Shown here: piece after piece, positions 29,164 to 39,445 of the stretch | Layout of the letters: every line of letters starts with the position of its first letter | Position numbering within the stretch: the first letter of the stretch is position 1 | Assembly (NCBI GenBank): GCA_007693385.1 | Contig: REDR01000068.1 | Span: forward strand, 1 to 57,393 | Direction: 5' to 3' | Length of the DNA stretch: 57,393 nt | From: Anaerolineaceae bacterium | GTDB taxonomy: Bacteria; Chloroflexota; Anaerolineae; Aggregatilineales; Phototrophicaceae | The notes under the pieces: model-generated | Told to the model about the DNA's origin: nothing | The model's database searches: none | The model's input: only the letters and a program-made list of their open reading frames with translations | Program-made: the position numbers and the translations under genes

Positions 29164-29856
29164 TCACGAATCGCCGTTATCGTGTATGCCGCATTCCGTC
29201 TTGGCCGTGCCCGCCCAGCGCCCGCTACGCAAATCATCGTCCGCCGCCGGACGGGTACACGGCACACAGCCGATGCTCGGATAGCCCGCGTCGTGTAGCG
29301 CGTTATACGGCAGATCGTGGGCGCGGATGTACGTCCACAGCATGTCTTGTGTCCAGCCTGCGAACGGGCAGAATTTGACCATGTTATAGCGGCCATCCCA
29401 GCCGATGACCGGCGTCGTGGCACGGGACGGCGACTGATCGCGGCGCAGGCCGGTCACCCACGCGGAATAAGGCGCTAGCCCGTGCGCTAATGGCTTCGTC
29501 TTGCGGATGTAACAGCATTGATCGGCGTCGGTCAGCCACAGCGCTTCATCGTGCGCGGCGATGTCTTCCGGCTCCGGTTGCAAGCGCTGGATGCTCACAT
29601 CGAATCGCGCCGCCACACGTTCCATCAGCTGGTATGTTTCCGCGAACAATACGCCGGTATCTAGCGTCAACACCTGCAAGGGCGCGTCCGTCATCTCGCG
29701 GAGCATGTGCAGGGTGACGATGCCGGTAATCTGAAAGCTGGTCACAATCGCCAGTTGATCGCGGTATGTCTGATGCGCGTAGCGCAAAATAGCCTGTGGC
29801 GACTCGCCCTCTAGCGTGGCCGCCAAATCTTTGATCTGCTCCGTGTTGATCGACAA
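29164..29856 (-). CDS. cysH: Assimilatory APS/PAPS reductase
   Basis: A 230-residue enzyme that reduces adenylyl sulfate (or PAPS) to sulfite. The two Cys pairs that bind a [4Fe-4S] cluster in the APS type are present: CC in DADQCCYIRK and CVPC in GYPSIGCVPCTRP, with the catalytic C-terminal Cys in ECGIH. The cluster points to APS as substrate. The nucleotide fold is seen in LQVLTLDTGVLFAETYQLM and the arginine loop in VTGLRRDQSPSRA. The start is TTG right after a G-rich Shine-Dalgarno. No sulfurylase or sulfite reductase gene lies in the window. Confidence 0.93.
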   Translation of the reverse strand: MSINTEQIKDLAATLEGESPQAILRYAHQTYRDQLAIVTSFQITGIVTLHMLREMTDAPLQVLTLDTGVLFAETYQLMERVAARFDVSIQRLQPEPEDIAAHDEALWLTDADQCCYIRKTKPLAHGLAPYSAWVTGLRRDQSPSRATTPVIGWDGRYNMVKFCPFAGWTQDMLWTYIRAHDLPYNALHDAGYPSIGCVPCTRPAADDDLRSGRWAGTAKTECGIHDNGDS

Positions 29857-29920
29857 GTTCCCCCCCCGTCATAGTTCGTGCTGAACACGGGCTAGTATTT
29901 GCCCGCCACAACTGACGACC

Positions 29921-31153
29921 TCAACCGTGCAGGAGTTTCTGCACCTTGCGAATCTCGTTGATGACATGCCGGAAGGTATCATCAGGCAAGGCCGGATTGT
30001 AGTGGATGCACGGCACATTCTTCAGGTTGGGCGGCGTGCGCTCCAACGGCTCATAAATCAGCGCGATGATCGGCTTTTCGCGGTTGCGGAAGTGCCCCAG
30101 ATGCGAGCGCACCACATCGCGCTTCAGCGTCTCCGGCGTGACCACGATCAACAGCATCCAGCACGATTGCCGCGCCTGATGGTTCGATGTCAGCCACGGG
30201 TGACTGCCTTCTGACAGATGTTGCTCCGTCCATGTGTTGATCTCCGCACCCATCAGCTTATCGACCAACGGCGCGACCAGTGACCGCCAGTTCGTGCGGT
30301 CATAGGCGATTAACACGCTGTCGCGCAGAACATCCTCATCCATGTCAGTCACCGACGTGACCGGATACGCGAATGTCATCTGTGCTTCATCAATGACCGC
30401 CAACGGCACTTCACGCTCGTCGGTGCTGTGGCGCTTGCTGGGATCATCCACCGCCTGCAATTCGCGGGTGTCGATCAGCAGGTCGGTTGTAGAGCGCCCA
30501 CTGAAACGATGCGGCCTATCGGTCAATTGCATGGTGATCTGGTCACCAATGCGGATGATGTCGCCCATTTTTATCATGTGTTCCTCAGTGACCGGCACAT
30601 CATTGAGCAGTGTCCCGTTGGTGCTGTTCAGGTCGCGGAGGATATAGCCTTTTGGATGCGGCTCTAGCTCCAGATGCTGGCGGCTGACTTCCGGCGCGAT
30701 GATGGTCACGTCGCACATATTACTGCGCCCGACGCTCATCTTGTTGCCGCCCAGCACATACGTCGTCGGCTCTGGTTCTCCGGCCACCGTCACCACCAGA
30801 TGCACCCGCGCTCGCCTGCCCGCTAGCCGCGCCTGCTCGTCCAATTCGCCCGGATAGTATTCCAGCGTGATCGCTTCGCCCAGTTCAATCGTACAACGCG
30901 AACGCAAAAGCCACATGCCGCCACCGTCAACGCGCTTACCGTTGATAAACGTGCCGTTGCTCGATTTCAGGTCACGGAGTTTATAGCCATCGTTCGCCCG
31001 TTGAAACGCAACATGATCGCGGCTGACATCATTATCCTGAATGATAATGTCGTTTTGATTACCGCGTCCTAGCCGGATTTCAGTTTTATGAAATTCGTCG
31101 AAGGGATACACCCGACCCGGCTCGGGGCCCCGCCGCATCACCAGATAAGCCAT
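29921..31153 (-). CDS. Double FHA-domain protein with C-terminal TIR-like domain
   Basis: A 410-residue cytoplasmic protein. FHA domain 1 (about 20-100) has LGRGNQNDIIIQDNDVSRDH and SSNGTFINGKRV. FHA domain 2 (about 125-215) has VGRSNMCDVTII, VSRQHLEL and NSTNGTLLNDVPV. Both keep the Arg, Ser-Arg-x-His and Asn-Gly residues that bind phosphothreonine. The C-terminal 130 residues resemble a TIR domain: SVLIAYDRTNWRSLVAPLVD, a Trp-containing helix, LLIVVTPETLKRD and KPIIALIYEPLE. The glutamate needed for NAD hydrolysis is not evident in the third helix (PWLTSNHQARQSC). It suggests phospho-dependent assembly. The ribosome-binding site is weak. Confidence 0.75.
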   Translation of the reverse strand: MAYLVMRRGPEPGRVYPFDEFHKTEIRLGRGNQNDIIIQDNDVSRDHVAFQRANDGYKLRDLKSSNGTFINGKRVDGGGMWLLRSRCTIELGEAITLEYYPGELDEQARLAGRRARVHLVVTVAGEPEPTTYVLGGNKMSVGRSNMCDVTIIAPEVSRQHLELEPHPKGYILRDLNSTNGTLLNDVPVTEEHMIKMGDIIRIGDQITMQLTDRPHRFSGRSTTDLLIDTRELQAVDDPSKRHSTDEREVPLAVIDEAQMTFAYPVTSVTDMDEDVLRDSVLIAYDRTNWRSLVAPLVDKLMGAEINTWTEQHLSEGSHPWLTSNHQARQSCWMLLIVVTPETLKRDVVRSHLGHFRNREKPIIALIYEPLERTPPNLKNVPCIHYNPALPDDTFRHVINEIRKVQKLLHG

Positions 31154-31259
31154 TTTTCACACACATACCTAAAGACATCTCATCATTTACTTGAATTTCA
31201 TTTTAGCAGATAATGAATTCGCGCCCAAGCAAATGTCGGCTTTTTCGCACAATCCCACC

Positions 31260-31287
31260 TTGACTTAGGGGGTTAGCGCTCTATAAT
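31260..31287 (+). promoter_or_regulatory. Promoter of tRNA-Lys
   Basis: TTGACT and TATAAT separated by 16 bases, with transcription expected to start about 5 bases before the tRNA. A near-consensus housekeeping promoter. Confidence 0.85.
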
Positions 31288-31298
31288 GACATCCGCAC

Positions 31299-31370
31299 GG
31301 CCCTGTAGCTCAACGGCAGAGCAGTTGCCTCTTAAGCAAACGGTTGTAGGTTCGAATCCTACCAGGGTCA
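31299..31370 (+). tRNA. tRNA-Lys (anticodon CTT)
   Basis: The cloverleaf can be drawn by hand: acceptor GGCCCTG with CAGGGTC (one G-U), D stem GCTC/GAGC, anticodon loop CTCTTAA with anticodon CTT, T arm GTAGG-TTCGAAT-CCTAC, discriminator A. The last anticodon-stem pair (G27-A43) is mismatched, leaving four pairs. The 3' CCA is not encoded. Total 72 bases. Confidence 0.93.
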
Positions 31371-31440
31371 ACAATTCCTTCATCACGACATCTATACATC
31401 CACCAAATAAATCACGCGCCATCCAGAAAACGAGAATCTG

Positions 31441-31469
31441 TAGGGGGCGCAATGCATTGCGTGCCCGCC
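31441..31469. repeat. Palindromic intergenic repeat, type CAAT
   Basis: GGGGGCGCAATGCATTGCG followed by TGCCCGCC, close to a perfect palindrome around ATGCAT. It lies between tRNA-Lys and the rpoB promoter. Confidence 0.7.
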
Positions 31470-31503
31470 ACATTTTGGAACGTTTTAACCGCCGCGCACA
31501 GGG

Positions 31504-31533
31504 TTGACAGAAACTGTCAGCACAAGCTACAAT
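31504..31533 (+). promoter_or_regulatory. Promoter of rpoB
   Basis: A consensus TTGACA and TACAAT are 18 bases apart. The transcript would begin near 31540 and have a leader of about 150 bases before the TTG start of rpoB. Confidence 0.85.
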
Positions 31534-31585
31534 AAAGTTTTCTGTGACCTCTGTCGAATCTCTAAAATATTGTCAACAGTGATAG

Positions 31586-31604
31586 ATGATTTTCGATAAA
31601 TCAT
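31586..31604 (+). promoter_or_regulatory. Leader hairpin upstream of rpoB
   Basis: ATGATTT and AAATCAT form a perfect 7-bp stem with a 5-base loop in the rpoB leader, 20 bases before the attenuator-like hairpin. It may be part of an alternative fold. Confidence 0.4.
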
Positions 31605-31623
31605 TCGATGAACGACTACCCTC

Positions 31624-31651
31624 GCGGTGGGAAACGCACCCCCCGCTTTTT
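31624..31651 (+). terminator. Attenuator-like hairpin with T run in the rpoB leader
   Basis: GCGGTGGG pairs with CCCCCCGC (7 of 8 pairs) around a 7-base loop and is followed at once by TTTTT. It lies inside the leader, 41 bases before the rpoB start, so it would stop transcription before rpoB unless suppressed. A bidirectional end for upstream transcription is the alternative. Confidence 0.6.
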
Positions 31652-31692
31652 AGACTTGGCTCGTCCCGTATAACCTGTTAAGGAGTGGCGCT

Positions 31693-35643
<3,951 letters not shown>

Positions 35644-35653
35644 AAGCAGTCAC

Positions 35654-35691
35654 GCCACAGGCGCACGGATACACCCCGCCGCGCCTGTGGC
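35654..35691 (+). other. Strong hairpin after rpoB without T run
   Basis: GCCACAGGCGC and GCGCCTGTGGC form a perfect 11-bp stem around a 16-base loop, 11 bases past the rpoB stop. The lack of a T run means it is not a classical terminator; it may protect the 3' end or support factor-dependent termination. Confidence 0.55.
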
Positions 35692-35738
35692 ACGCCGCGC
35701 ACAGTAGCGGCAAAGATCGCAAAGAGGGTTTTACACAC

Positions 35739-36152
35739 ATGACCAACAGCATATCGAGCATGGCCTACCGTCATAGCGCCGACGGTATACACCGTTTTGA
35801 TTTCATCGTGGAGGAGCGTATCGAGGCGTCGCCCCGTGACGTGATCGACGTTTTCGCCGCAAAACTGCGCGAGATTTACGCCGCCGCGCCCGCCGATAGC
35901 CACGTGCGCCTGCTCATCAACATCAAAGACGCGAACGTGTCCTTGCGCGTGTTGGCGCGGCGCATCAAGCCATTCTTCGATGAATTCACCGAGCGGCCAA
36001 GCGGCAGTCTGGCAATCGTCACCACGCAGGGAAGCGCATTAACTCTGCTGAATAACTTCCTGTCGCTATTCAGCCGCAGTAAAGACCGCTTTCGCTTCTT
36101 CCGCACCGGCGAGGAAGCCGAAGCGCGGGAATGGCTGTTGCAGGGCGGTTGA
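35739..36152 (+). CDS. Hypothetical protein, 137 aa (possible STAS/SpoIIAA-like fold)
   Basis: A small soluble protein. The N-terminal part has a beta strand (HRFDFIVEERI), followed by a helix (VIDVFAAKLREIYAA), a strand (HVRLLINIKDANV), a basic helix, and a strand (GSLAIVTTQG). The end RFRFFRTGEEAEAREWLL is like the last strand-helix of SpoIIAA/STAS-like proteins, where an EEAxxWL helix is common. That resemblance is weak evidence. GAGG lies about 9 bases upstream. It follows rpoB by 95 bases, with a strong hairpin between, and is convergent with rpoD. Confidence 0.55.
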   Translation: MTNSISSMAYRHSADGIHRFDFIVEERIEASPRDVIDVFAAKLREIYAAAPADSHVRLLINIKDANVSLRVLARRIKPFFDEFTERPSGSLAIVTTQGSALTLLNNFLSLFSRSKDRFRFFRTGEEAEAREWLLQGG

Positions 36153-36173
36153 GCCGCCCCACTTGATGATCTG

Positions 36174-37262
36174 CTACGTCAGATAGTCGCGGAGCTGGCG
36201 ACTGCGGCGCGGATGGCGCAAACGACGCAGGGCGCGGCCTTCGATCTGGCGGATGCGCTCCCGCGTTAGGCCGAACTTCTGCCCGACTTCTTCCAGCGTG
36301 TAGCTTCTGCCGTTCTGCAAGCCGAAGCGTAGGCGCAAAATCCGCGCCTCTCGCGGCGTTAACGTCTGTAGCAATTGCTCGATCTTCTCCAGCAAGAGCT
36401 TGTCGTGCGTACTCTTGACCGGCGTCTCTTCGGCTTCGTTTTCGATGAAATTGCCCAGTTCGCTTTCTTCGTTATCACCGACTGGCTGTTCCAGACTGAG
36501 CGGTTGCCACGAAACGCGGAGCATCCATTGTACTTTGCGCGGGTCGGTTTCCATCTGCGCGGCGATCTCCTCAACGGTTGGCTTGCGCCCGTATTCCTGT
36601 TCCAGATCGCGCATGATGCGGTATAGCTTGCGGATGCGATCACTCATGTGGACGGGCACGCGGATCGTGCGCCCTTGATCGGCGATGGCGCGGGTGATCG
36701 TCTGGCGAATCCACCATGTCGCATAAGTGCTAAAGCGGAAGCCGCGCCGGTAGTCAAATTTAGTGACCGCCTTCATCAAGCCCAGATTGCCCTCCTGTAT
36801 CAAGTCGAGGAACGGCACGCCGCGATTCATGTACTTCTTGGCGACGCTGACCACCAGCCGCGTATTGGCTTCGATGATGTGTTCGCGGGCGCTGAGGCCG
36901 TCCTGCACCAGCATCCGCCATTCGGTAGCGCGGGCGCTATCCGGCGATTTACGCAGGTTCTTCTCCGCCTGCATCCCCGCTTCAACGCGCATCGCCAGCG
37001 TGACCTCCTCTTCGGTGGTCAGCAACGGCACGCGCCCCATCTCTTTGAGATATAGCCCGACGGTATCACTAGAGGCCAGCTCGCCAAACGGTAAGTTATC
37101 GTCGTCGTCGTCGAGTCCGTCATCTACTGCTTCGTCGTCTATACTGTCGAAATCTTCATCGTCGTCATCAAAGAACAGTGTCTCGTCTGTCGGTTCGTCG
37201 TTGAACAACAGATCAGACATCACATCGAGATCAGAATCGTAATCAGCATTAAAATCGGACAC
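36174..37262 (-). CDS. rpoD: Primary-type RNA polymerase sigma factor (sigma-70)
   Basis: A 362-residue sigma factor. An acidic N-terminal stretch (about 1-55, mostly Asp/Glu) is followed by region 1.2 ([20 protein letters not shown]), region 2 ([20 protein letters not shown], then [14 protein letters not shown] for -10 recognition), region 3 ([11 protein letters not shown]) and region 4 ([20 protein letters not shown] for -35 recognition). The length fits SigA/RpoD-like primary factors of compact type, lacking the long non-conserved region of E. coli. It begins 34 bases after yceD in the same orientation. Confidence 0.95.
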   Translation of the reverse strand: MSDFNADYDSDLDVMSDLLFNDEPTDETLFFDDDDEDFDSIDDEAVDDGLDDDDDNLPFGELASSDTVGLYLKEMGRVPLLTTEEEVTLAMRVEAGMQAEKNLRKSPDSARATEWRMLVQDGLSAREHIIEANTRLVVSVAKKYMNRGVPFLDLIQEGNLGLMKAVTKFDYRRGFRFSTYATWWIRQTITRAIADQGRTIRVPVHMSDRIRKLYRIMRDLEQEYGRKPTVEEIAAQMETDPRKVQWMLRVSWQPLSLEQPVGDNEESELGNFIENEAEETPVKSTHDKLLLEKIEQLLQTLTPREARILRLRFGLQNGRSYTLEEVGQKFGLTRERIRQIEGRALRRLRHPRRSRQLRDYLT

Positions 37263-37296
37263 GTTCTTTCCCCCAACCTATCCTATGAAATAAAAA

Positions 37297-37818
37297 CTAA
37301 TCTAAAAGCTGTCGCAAGGCCGCGAGGCGCGGATCGACATTATCTAAATCACAACGGCAAGAATCCGTGTTGAGATTCGCGCCGCAAGTCGGGCAAAGCC
37401 CCTGACATTCTTCATGACACAGCACGCGCTCCATCCCCACGATCACGATTTCGGCACGCAACAACGGCGATAGATCGAGTATGCCGTCCTCATGGATGCG
37501 GAACTCGGAGTCGCTTTCCGGTTGCGTGGCGTATAGCTCCTCAATATCGAGGGTGATCGGGTGGGCGGTGGGCGTCAAACAGCGATAGCATTCAGCTTGT
37601 ACGGCGGCGTTTAGATGCGCCTGTACCAGAATGCCCTCTTTTGTGCGGCTCAGGCGCAAAGCGCCGTTGAGGTAATCTACCTGTACATCATCGGAGACCC
37701 GCGTTTGCGGTAAATCGAGGCGGGAGTTGTGGCTATGTCCCGGCCCGTCGTTGAGTAGAAAGCCGACATTGATTTTTAGAACGCGCTGGTTCACGTAGCC
37801 GGACGCATTTTGAGACAT
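37297..37818 (-). CDS. yceD: YceD/DUF177 family protein
   Basis: A 173-residue protein of the family linked to 23S rRNA accumulation and, in plants and bacteria, large-subunit maturation. The CYRCL motif near the middle and the zinc-like CHEECQGLCPTCGANLNTDS segment near the C-terminus are typical. The ATG at 37818 gives the expected start MSQNASGYVNQRVLKIN; an in-frame codon 30 bases upstream is unlikely. The usual downstream rpmF (L32) gene is absent, and the sigma factor gene takes that place. A consensus promoter lies about 130 bases upstream. Confidence 0.85.
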   Translation of the reverse strand: MSQNASGYVNQRVLKINVGFLLNDGPGHSHNSRLDLPQTRVSDDVQVDYLNGALRLSRTKEGILVQAHLNAAVQAECYRCLTPTAHPITLDIEELYATQPESDSEFRIHEDGILDLSPLLRAEIVIVGMERVLCHEECQGLCPTCGANLNTDSCRCDLDNVDPRLAALRQLLD

Positions 37819-37848
37819 GATGGCTGGCCTTGTGGTTACAATAAACAA

Positions 37849-38106
37849 AAACGCTGAAGGCAGATGCGCGTTGCTATGGTGCGGTGTATCGGTTTGTTAC
37901 AAAGCCGATAGAAGTTCACAGATGCATCAGCGTGCTACCCTGTTAATTATATGGAAATTGCAAGCGATGTGTCAAGCAAGTGCGCGGCAAACACCCCAGA
38001 ATCGCGGGGGAGGAGCGCGACATATTACGCCCATCTTATGCGGAACGCCTGATGCAGTAGCGCGGTGTTGTGTTACAATAGCGCCCATGATTTTTAGCGG
38101 AAGCGA
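37849..38106. other. Divergent intergenic region between yceD-rpoD and P450 operons
   Basis: Besides the minus-strand promoter at 37946-37975, TACAAT at 38074-38079 could be the -10 of the P450 gene, but no good -35 accompanies it. No coding frame is supported. Confidence 0.4.
37946..37975 (-). promoter_or_regulatory. Promoter of the yceD-rpoD operon
   Basis: On the minus strand, perfect TTGACA and TATAAT are 18 bases apart. The transcript would start near 37939, leaving a leader of about 120 bases. Confidence 0.88.
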
Positions 38107-39432
38107 ATGAGATTTATGACGGACGATGTAAGCCAACCACCACTGAGGAAAGTGCCCAAGCCGGATGGTCTGGTCGGGTTGCGTGGCCTGCGGGCGATCT
38201 GGCGACGGCGTAGCGTGATTGGTGCGTTGGAGTCGTTTCATCAGGAAATGGGCGACGTGTTCCGCCTGCCGTTGCCCGGATTCAATCCGGTGATGCTGGT
38301 CGGCCCACAGGCCAGCCGCTTCATCCTGATTACCGCCCGCGATGACGTGCGCTGGCGCATCGAGCGCGAGCCGATCACCATTCTGCTACGGCATGGCGTA
38401 CTGGTCGAGGACGGCGAATCACATGATCGCATCCGCCGCGCCATGAACCCCGCCCTGCACAAGCAGATGCTGGTCACCCACATCGACGCCATGACGCAAT
38501 GCACCGATACCATCATCGACGGCTGGCGTGACGGCGAAACATACGACATGCTGGACGAAATGCGTAAAGTCGCCCTGCTGATCTTGTCCGACACGCTGTT
38601 CGGCGTCGATTTCGAGCCGGAGCTAGAGCGGCTATGGGCGGGCGTCCTGCGGGCGGTCAAGTATATCTCGCCCGGCCCGTGGGTGGTGTGGCGCGGGTTA
38701 TCGCACATCGGTTATAATGCCGAGCTACGCAAGATTGATACTTTTCTGGAACGCATCATCGCCGAGCGCCGCCGCCAGACGGTACAGCGCGAAGACCTGA
38801 TCGGCGTGCTGATGCGCTCCGGCATGGACGACGCGCTGATCCGCGACCAGTTGATGACCATGATTATCGCCGGACACGACACCAGCACCGCGTCACTCTC
38901 GTGGACGCTGTATCTGCTGGGCGCACACCGCGACGCGCTACAGCAGGCGCAAGCCGAAGTCCGCGCCGTGCTGGGTGATGGCGTGCCGACATACGACAAC
39001 ATCAACGAACTGAGCTATCTCAAACAGGTATTCAACGAAGCATTGCGGCTGTACCCGCCGATTCATCTCGGCTCACGGGTGGCAAATATCGACTTGGAAT
39101 TCGACGGCTATCACATCCCCGCCGGTCAGCGCGTGCTGTATTCGATCTACCTCACCCAGCGCCACCCCGCTTACTGGCCGGAGCCGTCGCGCTTCCAGCC
39201 GGAACGGTTCGCGGCAGGAGAGAAGCACGCGCCGTATACGTTTTTGCCGTTTGGCGGCGGGCCGCGTAATTGCATCGGCGCGGCTTTCGCACAGGTCGAG
39301 GCGCGGGTAGTGCTGGCACGCCTGTTACAGCGCGTCGATTTATCCTTTTTGAATCACAACGTCCGGCCATACATGGGCGCGACATTGGAGCCACGTCCGG
39401 GCGTATTCATGCGAACGAAAAAACTATTCTGA
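38107..39432 (+). CDS. Cytochrome P450
   Basis: A 441-residue soluble heme monooxygenase. The heme ligand is Cys389 in FGGGPRNCIGAAFA, the ExxR pair is Glu311-Arg314 in NEALRLYPP, and the I-helix oxygen-activation motif is AGHDTST (255-261). No membrane anchor is present. The pattern is closer to CYP102/CYP4-like fatty-acid or terpenoid-type enzymes than to camphor-type P450s, but the substrate is unknown. Redox partners are not nearby. The next gene, PEP carboxylase, begins 13 bases after the stop. A second ATG 9 bases downstream is an alternative start. Confidence 0.93.
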   Translation: MRFMTDDVSQPPLRKVPKPDGLVGLRGLRAIWRRRSVIGALESFHQEMGDVFRLPLPGFNPVMLVGPQASRFILITARDDVRWRIEREPITILLRHGVLVEDGESHDRIRRAMNPALHKQMLVTHIDAMTQCTDTIIDGWRDGETYDMLDEMRKVALLILSDTLFGVDFEPELERLWAGVLRAVKYISPGPWVVWRGLSHIGYNAELRKIDTFLERIIAERRRQTVQREDLIGVLMRSGMDDALIRDQLMTMIIAGHDTSTASLSWTLYLLGAHRDALQQAQAEVRAVLGDGVPTYDNINELSYLKQVFNEALRLYPPIHLGSRVANIDLEFDGYHIPAGQRVLYSIYLTQRHPAYWPEPSRFQPERFAAGEKHAPYTFLPFGGGPRNCIGAAFAQVEARVVLARLLQRVDLSFLNHNVRPYMGATLEPRPGVFMRTKKLF

Positions 39433-39445
39433 GGATGATACACAC

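Noticed and set aside
29921-31153. Anti-phage TIR NADase system
   Set aside because: No catalytic Glu is evident and no sensor, nuclease or other defence gene is nearby.
31624-31651. Terminator of tRNA-Lys
   Set aside because: It lies about 250 bases past the tRNA and downstream of the strong rpoB promoter, so a role in the rpoB leader is more likely. A dual role cannot be excluded.
35739-36152. Anti-sigma factor antagonist acting on the neighbouring sigma factor
   Set aside because: The STAS resemblance is weak, no conserved phospho-serine motif is clear, and the neighbour is a primary sigma factor not normally controlled this way.
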